Source: Roseiarcus sp963776665
GTDB taxonomy: Bacteria > Pseudomonadota > Alphaproteobacteria > Rhizobiales > Beijerinckiaceae
NCBI GenBank assembly: GCA_963776665.1
Contig: CAVZNQ010000011.1
Coordinates: 172,026 to 236,025 of the forward strand
Direction of reading: 5' to 3'
DNA: 64,000 nt
Both the position numbers and the translations under genes were made by a program. Under the pieces are notes generated by a model. That model was not told the origin of the DNA. It did no database searches and saw only the letters and a list, made by a program, of their open reading frames with translations. Shown here piece by piece: positions 17,063-25,339 of the stretch (positions within the stretch are counted from its first letter, which is position 1; every line of letters starts with the position of its first letter).

Positions 17063-18046
17063 ATGAAGAAATTTCTCAATTCGCAGCAGACGCTGCTTGA
17101 TGAAAGCCTCGATGGCTTCGCAGCAGCGCATTCGGACATCGTCGTCGTCGGCGAAGAGCGGAAGTTTGTTCGCCGCAGAATCCTGGCGCCCGGCAAGGTG
17201 GCGCTCATCTCGGGAGGCGGGTCCGGGCACGAGCCGCTGCATGCCGGCTTTGTCGGCCGGGGCATGCTGGACGCCGCCTGTCCGGGGCAGATCTTCACCT
17301 CGCCCACGCCGGACCAGATGGTGGCGGCGGTGGAAGCCGTTGACCAGGGTCAAGGCGTCGTCTTCATCGTCAAGAATTACGAGGGAGACGTGATGAATTT
17401 TGAGATGGCGGCGGAGATGGCGGACGGCCGATGCACGACGATCGTCGTCGACGACGACGTAGCGGTCGAGGCGTCGACATACTCGACCGGCAGGCGCGGC
17501 GTCGCTGGCACGCTCATCGTCGAGAAAATCGTCGGCGCCGCCGCGGAGAAAGGGATGGGCCGCGCGGATCTTCAGGCCTTGGGCCAAGCCGTCAACCGCC
17601 GGACACGCTCGATGGGCGTCGCCTTGACGTCGTGCACGGTCCCGGCCGCAGGCAAGCCGAACTTCGACCTCGGCGCCGACGAGATGGAAATGGGGGTCGG
17701 CATCCACGGCGAACCGGGCCGCCGCCGCGTAAAGCTGGGCAGCGCCGATGCGATCGCCGACGAGATGACCGCGGCGATCATGGGCGACCTCGGCAATCCT
17801 GCCGGGGGGGAAGCGCTGCTGCTGATCAACGGCTTCGGCGGCACGCCGCTCATTGAGCTCTATCTCGTTTACAACGCGGCGCGGCGTCTGCTCGAGAAGC
17901 GCGGCCTGCGGATCGCGCGCTCGCTGGTAGGCAGTCTCGTCACCTCCCTCGAAATGGCTGGGTGCTCGATCACCGTCAGCCAGTTCGACCCGGAGACGAC
18001 CGCGCTGTGGGACCATCCGGTCCATACCGCCGCGCTCAGGTGGTGA
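17063..18046 (+). CDS. dhaK: Dihydroxyacetone kinase subunit DhaK (PTS-type)
   Basis: Substrate-binding subunit, 327 aa (E. coli 356). It carries SGGGSGHEPLHAGFVGRGML, the KNYEGDVMNFEMAAEMA motif and the substrate-linking His215 in GVGIHGEPG. The start at 17063 has a good ribosome site (GAGGGAACG). It is separated from its DhaL and DhaM partners by HPr, enzyme I and the HTH-like gene, an unusual order. The sequence differs clearly from the DhaK domain of the fused kinase at 11869, so the two are paralogues rather than a recent duplication. It is the last gene of the operon; a convergent cupin gene follows after 9 bases. Confidence 0.92.
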   Translation: MKKFLNSQQTLLDESLDGFAAAHSDIVVVGEERKFVRRRILAPGKVALISGGGSGHEPLHAGFVGRGMLDAACPGQIFTSPTPDQMVAAVEAVDQGQGVVFIVKNYEGDVMNFEMAAEMADGRCTTIVVDDDVAVEASTYSTGRRGVAGTLIVEKIVGAAAEKGMGRADLQALGQAVNRRTRSMGVALTSCTVPAAGKPNFDLGADEMEMGVGIHGEPGRRRVKLGSADAIADEMTAAIMGDLGNPAGGEALLLINGFGGTPLIELYLVYNAARRLLEKRGLRIARSLVGSLVTSLEMAGCSITVSQFDPETTALWDHPVHTAALRW

Positions 18047-18055
18047 GGCGGTCTC

Positions 18056-18448
18056 TCAGGCCGTTCGCGCTCGCGATCCGACTTCGACCGACGGAAAGCG
18101 CACAGAGAGAACGATCGTGTCGCCGACGGCTTCCCACGAGTGGACGACCTCGGGCCCGAAAGCGACGTAGTCGCCTTTGGTCCGCAACGTGACTTCCCGT
18201 TGCTCGCCGTCGACGTGAAACGTCATCTTCAAGCTGCCTTCAACAAGCACCGAGATCGTCGTGCCATTCTGATTGGCCCAGGGATGAGGACGCTTTTCCC
18301 CGTCCGGGTGGATGCCCCATTTCAACTCGACATCCGTCTGGCGCCGCAATCCAAATTGGGGCGGAACGAACTGACCGACAAACCATCCGGTGCCGCGCAC
18401 CTGATCGGCCTCGGCGTTGCCGAAGTAGAACGGTTCTCTGTCGCCCAT
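18056..18448 (-). CDS. Cupin-domain protein
   Basis: A 130-aa single-domain protein with a small beta-barrel (cupin) signature: WGIHPDGEKRPHPWANQNGT, then TISVLVEGSLKMTFH, and later GDYVAFGPEVVHSWEA, which supply the usual metal-binding His/Glu positions. The ATG at 18448 is preferred because AGAAAGGG lies a few bases upstream; an in-frame ATG at 18478 would add ten residues. It is convergent with dhaK. The function is not clear; small cupins of this kind are often sugar isomerase-like or ligand-sensing proteins. It is followed downstream by nothing on its strand for many kilobases, so it is probably monocistronic. Confidence 0.8.
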   Translation of the reverse strand: MGDREPFYFGNAEADQVRGTGWFVGQFVPPQFGLRRQTDVELKWGIHPDGEKRPHPWANQNGTTISVLVEGSLKMTFHVDGEQREVTLRTKGDYVAFGPEVVHSWEAVGDTIVLSVRFPSVEVGSRARTA

Positions 18449-18502
18449 AGCCCTTTCTCGATGAGCCGTTGAGGTCAACTCGCGGGCCGCCTGGCGTTGT
18501 TT

Positions 18503-19826
18503 CTAGATCCGCCGACTCGGGAGGGTCATCGTCGCCGGTTCGACGCTCAGCCGGCGCTCTCCTGCTTTTGCGAGGACGAGCCGAGCTAGCGGCATCGCGA
18601 TCGCCGTGCTCGCCAACGCCATCAGCACCATGGGTGCGAATATTCTCGGGGACATAATATGGGCGTCCAGAAGAACGGTGAGGACGATCAGCTCCGTCAG
18701 GCCCTTTGCTTGCAAGCAGGGATCCGAGCGCGAGACCGAACGACCATCGTTCGCCAGAAATCCGCGCGGCCAAAGCGGCTCCGCCGATGATGCCGACCGC
18801 GCCCACCGCCATTGCAATGCTGAAGACTTGAAGCAGGACAGGGGAATTGAGATCGATCAAGGTTCGCATGCCAGTCAAAGTGAAAAAGAAGGGCATCAAG
18901 AGCGCGACCGTCATAACCTGCAGCCGATCAAGAATGGGCTTGTGCAGATGGGCGGGTATGATCGTGCCGACGACGAAAGCTCCAATAATGTAGTGGAGTC
19001 CCAAGAGTTCGGTCGCGAGCCCGGACAAGATCGTCGCGCCGCCGACCACGATCGCTCCCTGGGTCGTCACCGCCTCATCCCCGTCATCGATCCGGGCCGA
19101 CACCATTCTGGCGAGCACCGGGCGCACGAATTGAACCATCAAGAAGAGATAGATCGGAGCCAACGCCAAAAGCCAAACGGCGGACAAGCCTTGACCTTGG
19201 CCCGCATGACCCGCGGCAGCGGCGGTCAGAAGGATTCCAAGCAGCACCCACAGAGTAATGTCGTTGACGCCCGCCACACCGAGGGCGACATGGCCGATGC
19301 GACTGCCGAACAGGCCCATTTCTCCCAGGATCGCAGCCAGGACGGGGAGCGCCTTCATGCTGACGCATATGCCCATCGCCGCGGCAAAGACGGCCGGACT
19401 CACGCCGGGAAGAAGTTCGAACGGGAAGCGCGACAGGATCCAGTATCCGGCAAGGCAACCGAGCATCATCGGGCAGGCGATGGTCGCAATAGCTATGGGC
19501 CAGAACGCTCGCTCTCTGCCGCCGAACACGGCGGGATCCAGGTGCAAGCCGGAGATCAGACCGAAAATCAGCACCGCCACCGTGGCGAGTCCCGAGAGGG
19601 GCGATAGCGCGGCTGGGCTTCCGAAGATTTGAAAATAGCTCGGCGCCAGTTTGCCAAAGACCGAGGGGCCCAAGGCGATGCCGACCATGATCTGCATCGT
19701 AACCAGGGGCAGAATGCCCTTTACCCTGGTTAAGCGGCGCAAAATCGCTGGAACGGCGACAATGACAAACGCCTGAAGCAGGAAGATCGCATTAGGGGTC
19801 ATTGACCCGGAGACCTCCTGTTGCAT
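18503..19826 (-). pseudogene. Kef/NhaP-type cation:proton antiporter, apparent 1-base frameshift
   Basis: A CPA2-type monovalent cation/proton antiporter with about a dozen membrane helices. The main frame runs from 19826 through LGLHYIIGAFVVGTIIPAHL to SFGLALGSLLASKG; beyond that the frame turns into arginine-rich nonsense. The expected continuation LTELIVLTVLLDAHIMSPRI is in another frame and ends at 18503. Removing one G (minus strand, at 18702-18704) gives an uninterrupted 440-aa protein with the family's KGLTELIVL motif intact. No cytoplasmic RCK/TrkA-N domain is present, so it is a short form. Either a real frameshift or a sequence error; the rest of the gene is well preserved. Confidence 0.85.
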
Positions 19827-19933
19827 AGCCCTGACGCGTCACGACGCTTCGCCCATGCGCCTGGCTTCGGCGTCCGTGGAAAACGGAACGGAACGGGCGC
19901 CGTGGCGCTTTCCAGCCGGTCGGTCAGACCGTC

Positions 19934-21220
19934 CTAGTCGAGCTGCGCCAGAGACCCGGCCCATTTGTCAAAGAACATCTTGCTCGACGCCGTGAGCGGC
20001 AAGCCGATCGGCAGCCGGGACTTGCCGTATTTGGAAAACTCGAGATACTTCTTGATTGTCGTCAGATCCTCAGCGTTGGCCAGCTGCAAGTCTTCATTGA
20101 CGAAATGAATGATGCATCCTCGCTCGACGGCCTTCCCCAGCAACTCGTTCCGATAGGCCTCATCCTCGGGCAGCGCGAAGATGCTGTACATGACGATATT
20201 GCATTCGCGTTGCGTTACGAGATAGTTCAGCGTAGGCAGATGGGTCATGTCCTCAAGGTCGAACAACTCATAGTCGAACTCTAGCTTCTTCTTATTGCAG
20301 TAGTCGACAAGCATATAGCGTTGCAGGTGCACCGGTATGCCGTAGGTCGACGCCGTGTTATTTGCGACGTAGAAGATGTTGTTCTTGCCGTTGAAGAATG
20401 CGTCCCCGCGGCGTGGATGCGCGGCGAGCTTCTCCTCTTCTTCCTCGGTGTCGGGGATGAGGTGGAAATAGCCGGCGGGGATCTTGCGGCCGAGATAGTC
20501 GCCGTAGATTCCCTCGGCGACGCGGAAGTCCATACTGACGCGCGTCTTGCCGCTGGTGTTGGGCCGGCCCGAGCCGTGGATGTTCTCCTGGGTGAAAAAG
20601 CAGGCGCTCCCGGGCCCGGCCTTGATCTGCCAGCTCTCCTTGCCGAACAGCTCCGTCATTTGGTCCATGCTCAGGCGCTTGTCGATCGCCTGCTGAATCA
20701 GCTCGCGCGATTTCTTGATGCTGAGGATCTGCATCGATCGGCTGCGATCCTCGTCCGCGGTTACGTCGCAAAATGGCATCCAGATGCTGCGCGAAGCAAT
20801 GCCGTGGCCGTAAAGCAACCCGGTGTGGAACGGGAAGAACAATTCGGGGGTCGTCGGCAGCATGATGCGGACGTTCATGAACCGCTGCACGGCGACCGGC
20901 AGCCGCAGCTTGCCCTGAGGCACGATGACCTCGCGGACGAAGCGGTTCAGCATCCGGCGAAACTCGGGCAGATTGGTGTCGGAGCAGAGCTGCTTGGTGA
21001 CCTTGTAGGTCTCGTTGAGCGGAACGCTCTCATGCAGGTAGCTGAGATCGTCGAGCTTGTACCCCATTCCGCGGACGCGGTTGAGGATCCACTCGTTGAA
21101 CGGATATTTCGAATTGTCCCAGGAGTAGACCTTCGCGTCCCACACCGTCGTCAAGCTTTCTTCGAGCGCGGCGTCGATGTCGTTGGCGGCGACCAATTTC
21201 TCGCGAATGTGCTCGGTCAT
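19934..21220 (-). CDS. 2OG-Fe(II) oxygenase-like protein fused to a 'sporadic carbohydrate cluster' domain
   Basis: A 428-aa protein of unknown role. Residues about 80-235 look like a phytanoyl-CoA-dioxygenase-type domain: FFPFHTGLLYGHG (His132, His139), then FFTQENIHGSGRPNTSGKTR, where His215 and Arg227 fit the distal Fe ligand and 2-oxoglutarate anchor. The expected HxD is not evident (HTG instead). Residues about 295-383 (VHLQRYMLVDYCNKKKLEF, NIVMYSIFALPEDEAYRNEL, then IIHFVNEDLQL) resemble the LIC12192-type 'sporadic carbohydrate cluster' family, which I recall as a separate gene next to such an oxygenase. Here both appear joined. Unlike the usual setting, no glycosyltransferase cluster surrounds it. 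Family placement is from memory and moderate. Confidence 0.75.
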   Translation of the reverse strand: MTEHIREKLVAANDIDAALEESLTTVWDAKVYSWDNSKYPFNEWILNRVRGMGYKLDDLSYLHESVPLNETYKVTKQLCSDTNLPEFRRMLNRFVREVIVPQGKLRLPVAVQRFMNVRIMLPTTPELFFPFHTGLLYGHGIASRSIWMPFCDVTADEDRSRSMQILSIKKSRELIQQAIDKRLSMDQMTELFGKESWQIKAGPGSACFFTQENIHGSGRPNTSGKTRVSMDFRVAEGIYGDYLGRKIPAGYFHLIPDTEEEEEKLAAHPRRGDAFFNGKNNIFYVANNTASTYGIPVHLQRYMLVDYCNKKKLEFDYELFDLEDMTHLPTLNYLVTQRECNIVMYSIFALPEDEAYRNELLGKAVERGCIIHFVNEDLQLANAEDLTTIKKYLEFSKYGKSRLPIGLPLTASSKMFFDKWAGSLAQLD

Positions 21221-21910
21221 AATATGCCCGTCTCTTTCCCTTCGGCGGCGTCCGCCCCACTTGACGCCTGCTCTACCCAGTCTGTGTCAAAATGACCAGA
21301 CCCCGCAGGCTCGAAAGTGCCACTTGCCCACTTTCGCCGGCGCCAGCCCCGGGCTTGCCGGAATCCCCTCACGCCTCGTCGCCGGCGATGCAGGCCTGAC
21401 TTCCCGCCAAGCCAAACCCAAATCTGGCCAAACCCAGCAAAATCCAGCCAAGCCGGAACAAAGGAAATCAAAGAAAGAGGGCTGGATTTCCTTGGTTTCC
21501 CTTGTCCATTTTGAGCCTTTTCAGCGGGTTACGGCGACCCCCCAGGCAAAAATCTTTTTGGCTCTCCTCCCGCCGCGGGCCCCCGCGCGCTGGCCGCGGC
21601 TCGTTCGGCGACGAGGGCAGAATATCATGGATTCTGTTTTCCGAAAAGAAAAAGTCGACTCTCGCGCTCTTCCCGGCCGAGATCGCGCGCTGGCGCAAGC
21701 CGGGAGCCCGGTCGACCCGCGGGCGCCCACGATTGTGTCTTCTTCGCCACAATTTAACGCAATTGACGGATTTGCGTCCCACTTTCCGCCGCAATGGATT
21801 GCGTATCGACTTTTTCGCGCAATAATCATGCGATCGCGACGAGTTCGGGCCCGGCGTCGGCCGCCCGTCGCACGTCTGTTGACGCTGTCGATTGTCTCCA
21901 CGGGGGAATC
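21221..21910. other. 690-base non-coding stretch
   Basis: No credible gene on either strand. The stretch is less GC-rich than its surroundings around 21400-21540 and is rich in CCAAGCC/CCAAACC-like words (21408-21460). It separates two divergent genes and so must hold the promoters of the oxygenase-like gene and of the L,D-transpeptidase, but I cannot point to a convincing -35/-10 pair or terminator. Confidence 0.6.
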
Positions 21911-22462
21911 ATGCGCCGCAATCTGATCCGCGCCGCCGTCTGGGCCGGCCTCTTTCTCAGCGCCGGAACGGCGCCTGTCTTCGCCAACGCGCTCGATTCG
22001 CAATTGCAGCCGATCGCTACGCCGATCCCGCGCGAGACTGTTTCATTTGACGGCCGGGAAGCCCCGGGCACCATCATCATCCGCACCTCGGAGCGTCGCC
22101 TCTATCTCGTGCTGCCCGATCATCAGGCGCTCAGGTACGGCGTCGGCGTCGGACGGCCCGGATTCACCTGGGCTGGCGTCACCCATATCGGCTACAAGCG
22201 CGAATGGCCGGACTGGACGCCGCCGGCGCAGATGCTGAGGCGTCGGCCCGACCTCCCTCGGCATATGCAGGGGGGCATCGATAATCCGCTCGGCGCGCGC
22301 GCCATGTATCTCGCCGGCACGCTGTTTCGAATTCACGGCTCCAACGAGCCCGACACGATCGGGCAGGCGGTTTCGTCAGGCTGCATACGGATGACCAACC
22401 AGGACGTCATCGACCTGTACGAGCGGGCAAGGGTCGGCGCGCGGGTCGTCGTGACGCGTTGA
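21911..22462 (+). CDS. L,D-transpeptidase (YkuD domain)
   Basis: A 183-aa exported enzyme with a signal peptide (about 1-26, ending VFANA) and a YkuD domain. The catalytic motif is RIHGSNEPDTIG followed by SSGCIRM, with Cys158 as nucleophile. These enzymes form 3-3 peptidoglycan cross-links or attach proteins to the wall in the periplasm. The ATG at 21911 is directly ahead of the signal peptide; an in-frame upstream ATG at 21794 would give a 39-residue nonsense extension. It is monocistronic and convergent with the next envelope gene. Confidence 0.92.
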   Translation: MRRNLIRAAVWAGLFLSAGTAPVFANALDSQLQPIATPIPRETVSFDGREAPGTIIIRTSERRLYLVLPDHQALRYGVGVGRPGFTWAGVTHIGYKREWPDWTPPAQMLRRRPDLPRHMQGGIDNPLGARAMYLAGTLFRIHGSNEPDTIGQAVSSGCIRMTNQDVIDLYERARVGARVVVTR

Positions 22463-22465
22463 TGG

Positions 22466-22645
22466 TCAAAATCTGACGCAGCGCCGCCGCCTCGACGGAC
22501 CGACGTCGGTCATTGGTTGATCGTGGCAATGCACTACCCGACGGGATAGCGCTCTCTCGCAAATCATTGCATCTGGTCGAGCATGGTCGAGAACGCAGCC
22601 TTCAGCTTGATTCGACCAGTCCTGCGTCTTGGATTCGCTCGACAT
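22466..22645 (-). CDS. Possible 59-aa small protein (doubtful)
   Basis: A short frame starting MSSESKTQDWSNQAEG with an AAGGAAGAG ribosome-like site, 28 bases downstream of the membrane protein gene at 22674. The C-terminal half is arginine-rich and looks like non-coding DNA. It could be the decayed start of a longer gene. Nothing else is visible in the 211 bases between 22462 and 22674. Confidence 0.25.
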   Translation of the reverse strand: MSSESKTQDWSNQAEGCVLDHARPDAMICERALSRRVVHCHDQPMTDVGPSRRRRCVRF

Positions 22646-22673
22646 TGAGGTGGCTCTTCCTTGATGTGTTTCC

Positions 22674-23117
22674 TCAGTGAATGGATGTGTTGCCGCGGGT
22701 TGGTTCGACCGGGGGCGCCGGAGCAGCCGGCAAGAAAAGGCGCGCAAGGCGATTGAACGGTCCTCGCAACAAGGCGTAGGGAACGAGCGCCAGCACGGTC
22801 GCCGTGAACAGCAGTTCCAGCGGGTAGACAAACCGGACTGTCATGAGCTGATAGATGCAATCGAGCGCGATCGCCAGCAGGAATGGAGTCATCGCTCCCC
22901 GCCAGCCCTCGTGGAGCAACTGCAGACGCCTCTCCGGGCGCGTTAGTATCGCCCACAGATAGCCCTGCCGCCCCTCCCTCGCATCCTGAATTCCGGCGCG
23001 CAGGGCCAACAAACTCGCCATCGTCGGCTGGACGTAGAACCGCAAGCTCATGGAACCATTCGGACGCGCCAGAAAATTTTCCCAACCACGGCCGATCATT
23101 TCTAGCAGAACGCTCAT
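22674..23117 (-). CDS. Conserved hypothetical membrane-associated protein
   Basis: A 147-aa protein starting at MSVLLEMIGRGWENF. Residues 20-75 are amphipathic and charged (SMSLRFYVQPTMASLLALRA, then EGRQGYLWAILTRPERR), and residues about 85-130 contain two hydrophobic segments (MTPFLLAIALDCIYQLM and LELLFTATVLALVPYALL). The tail is proline-rich. I do not recognise a named family, although similar proteins occur in Rhizobiales. It follows the outer-membrane-type protein gene at 23141 after 23 bases and is probably co-transcribed, so it may serve the same transport or envelope process. Confidence 0.7.
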   Translation of the reverse strand: MSVLLEMIGRGWENFLARPNGSMSLRFYVQPTMASLLALRAGIQDAREGRQGYLWAILTRPERRLQLLHEGWRGAMTPFLLAIALDCIYQLMTVRFVYPLELLFTATVLALVPYALLRGPFNRLARLFLPAAPAPPVEPTRGNTSIH

Positions 23118-23140
23118 AGCTCGACTTCTGCTCCTGACGT

Positions 23141-24013
23141 CTATTTGGCTGGAAAGAGCAAGGTTACGTTGAATCGAACGCCCCATCTGGCGCCCTGATC
23201 CACGGTCGTAACGTAGTATCGCGGTCCAATCTGGAAACTGACGGGCTGGCCGCCAATCTTGACGACCTGACTGAATAGCAAATTGATCGGGACTATCCAC
23301 CTGTGATTGAGCCAGTTGTAAGTGGATTCCGAATTTAGCGTCGTGGTGAACGCCGTTGGCGTCGTATAGCCAATAAACGGTTGGATGAACGTGCTGTTGA
23401 CGTCAGGCCCGAGACTGCTGGTTTCCGCAAACGACCAAATATGGTTAGCGAGGACGCCGTAAGTCCACGGCCCTTGCTGTTTTAAGGCCACTGCTGTCGG
23501 TCCGGCTCCCCATCGATGGGCGCCGAGAATGTCGCTCGTGGCGGTCGGGTAGAGGAACACGGGGCCGGCGCCCCAAATGATACCGTTGCTCGTTGGAGCT
23601 TTCGGCGAAAGGAAAAAACTCTGTACGGTGTCCCCAAGGCCCCATGTGCCGCCGATTCCTGGGTGGTATGTCGGCTCCCCTCCAACGTCCGGCAAAAGGA
23701 TTTGCGGGTATGTATCCCCCGTTCCAATGACCGGCACGATTGTTCGGAGGATCAGATTCCATTGAGCATTGAGCGAGATTGGAATGACTGGCTGTATGTT
23801 GAGTGTGTACTCCCCTCCCTTGAGAGGTCCAAAGCAACAGTCGTAATTGCCCTGAAAAGGAACGCTGATGAGGCTGGCGATCGGGTTTGCCAGTTCCTTG
23901 GCCAGCTGCTCACTGCTCTCTTGTGCAAAAGCCAAAGAGGAGCAACAGGACGCAAAAATCCAGAGGATGTGGTGCGAAAAAGTTCGCTTCCTCCTCAAGC
24001 CATCCCCTTGCAA
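23141..24013 (-). CDS. Putative outer-membrane transporter, phenol-degradation MetA-like
   Basis: A 290-aa exported protein with a signal peptide (about 1-31, ending SLAFAQ). The mature part is made of alternating short beta-strands with aromatic girdles (for example LNAQWNLILRTIVPVIGTGD and GARWGVRFNVTLLFPAK, ending in a C-terminal phenylalanine-containing strand), which suggests a beta-barrel. The pattern of NPIASLISVPFQGNYDCCFG near the N-terminus matches proteins annotated 'MetA-pathway of phenol degradation, putative transporter'. Base composition is lower in GC than its neighbours. Family assignment rests on recognition; substrate unknown. Confidence 0.75.
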   Translation of the reverse strand: MQGDGLRRKRTFSHHILWIFASCCSSLAFAQESSEQLAKELANPIASLISVPFQGNYDCCFGPLKGGEYTLNIQPVIPISLNAQWNLILRTIVPVIGTGDTYPQILLPDVGGEPTYHPGIGGTWGLGDTVQSFFLSPKAPTSNGIIWGAGPVFLYPTATSDILGAHRWGAGPTAVALKQQGPWTYGVLANHIWSFAETSSLGPDVNSTFIQPFIGYTTPTAFTTTLNSESTYNWLNHRWIVPINLLFSQVVKIGGQPVSFQIGPRYYVTTVDQGARWGVRFNVTLLFPAK

Positions 24014-24180
24014 GAATCAATTCGTCGATGATTCCGTGATGGTAGTTTGCCTCTCAGAAGTCCTTAAGTCGTAAGCGGTGCTCTGGTCAATTAACGCGAT
24101 GGAAATAACGTCGCTGTGACGCAGAGAGCGGAGCCTGCGAAGGACCGCTCGTTGCGCACTCCGGCCCTTCCGGCGGCCCT

Positions 24181-24214
24181 CCGGCGGGCGCATCTCTTTC
24201 GAGCAACCGCGCCG
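24181..24214. repeat. Left copy of a 34-bp direct repeat
   Basis: This copy and the one at 25291-25324 agree at 31 of 34 positions; both end CTTTCGAGCAACCGCGCCG. They bracket the NmrA-like gene and its flanks, about 1.1 kb apart. The right copy is directly upstream of moaA, so the left copy may be a duplicate of the moaA upstream region. Confidence 0.7.
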
Positions 24215-24240
24215 TTGTTAAGGAACCGGGATCTCGGGAA

Positions 24241-24993
24241 TCAGGCGGCGGCCTGCGAGCGGCGGAGCCACTCGTCGAGACCGATGCGGCCGAGCCGCGC
24301 GTCGCCCAACGGCACGAGCGAGCGCTCCTCGACCTGGCCGCCCCAGTATCGAGCCCCGGGATCGCGCACCACTTCGCGCGGGTCGCCGACCGCCTTCAGG
24401 TAGCGGGCGACGATTTCGTTGAACGGCGCACGCTCCGGACCGGCGATCTCGACGACGCCGTTTCGCGGCGGCGCCAACGCTGTCTCGGCGACGATCGCGG
24501 CGACATCGTCCGCTGCGATCGGCTGGAACAAGACGGGCGGAAGCCTGACGACGTTCCCTTCCGCGCCAGAATCGGCGATGCCACGGAGAAATTCCATGAA
24601 CTGGGTCGCACGGACAATGGTGTAGGGAATGCCGGAGGCCACGATCAGTTTCTCTTCGGCCAGCTTCGCGCGGAAATAGCCATTGTCGGTCCGGTCGATT
24701 GCGACGATGGAAAGCGCGATGTGATGGCGGACGCCCGCCGAGGCCTCGGCCGGGAGAAGGTGGCGCTCGGAAGCTTCGAAGAATTCCAGCACCGCCTTGT
24801 CTTCAAATGAGGGCGAATTGGCGAGGTCGATCACCACCTGCGCGCCGGCCAAGGCCGCTTCGAGTCCTTCTCCGGTGATGGTGTTGACGCCAGTGTTGGG
24901 CGAGGCGGCGACGACTTCATGGCCGCGCTGGCGCAGAATGGCGACGGTCTTCGAGCCGATCAGGCCAGTGCCGCCGATGACGACGATCTTCAT
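24241..24993 (-). CDS. NAD(P)-binding NmrA/SDR-like oxidoreductase
   Basis: A 250-aa atypical short-chain-dehydrogenase (NmrA-like). The N-terminal Rossmann motif is KIVVIGGTGLIGSKTVAILR; the central region has SIVAIDRTDNGYFRAKLAEE and the C-terminal part has PIAADDVAAIVAETAL, as in NmrA/YwnB-like proteins. The classical YxxxK is replaced by YFRAK, common in this family. The ATG at 24993 has an excellent ribosome site (GGAGGTC); a longer frame upstream is spurious. It is isolated, with a 34-bp direct repeat on each side, which suggests insertion or a local duplication. It may act as a reductase or as a redox-sensing protein. Confidence 0.88.
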   Translation of the reverse strand: MKIVVIGGTGLIGSKTVAILRQRGHEVVAASPNTGVNTITGEGLEAALAGAQVVIDLANSPSFEDKAVLEFFEASERHLLPAEASAGVRHHIALSIVAIDRTDNGYFRAKLAEEKLIVASGIPYTIVRATQFMEFLRGIADSGAEGNVVRLPPVLFQPIAADDVAAIVAETALAPPRNGVVEIAGPERAPFNEIVARYLKAVGDPREVVRDPGARYWGGQVEERSLVPLGDARLGRIGLDEWLRRSQAAA

Positions 24994-25339
24994 GGGTATG
25001 ACCTCCGTTGCCGTTGACGGGGAGACCAAAAGAGTTCGATCGGAATTCAAAAGAGGAGACGATTTCAACGCTCGCGGAGAACGCGCCGAAGCGTCCTTTC
25101 TCGACGGCCGCACACCGAGCACCGAGGTGTCGCGCATCTCGTCTGACGCCGTGGCTTTGTCGTTGTTATCAGCCGAAAGAGGCAGCCTGATGACGCCGCA
25201 CTTGTCTTGCGGTCTACGCGCTTTGCTTCCCCACCCGACCGATCAGGAATGCGGGCTTGGCTGTCGGAAAGCCAAAATCAATTGGCCCCTCCGGCCGGCG
25301 CCTTTCTTTCGAGCAACCGCGCCGCTATATGTCTGAGCG
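24994..25339. other. 346-base region between divergent oxidoreductase and moaA genes
   Basis: No gene seen. It contains the right copy of the direct repeat just before moaA. I looked for a molybdenum-cofactor riboswitch ahead of moaA and did not recognise one. Confidence 0.5.
25291..25324. repeat. Right copy of a 34-bp direct repeat, upstream of moaA
   Basis: Partner of the copy at 24181-24214 (31 of 34 identical). It lies 15 bases ahead of the moaA start and so is likely to be in the moaA leader or promoter. Confidence 0.7.

Noticed and set aside
25138..25339. Moco riboswitch ahead of moaA
   Set aside because: I could not recognise the conserved core; the only distinctive feature is the direct repeat copy.
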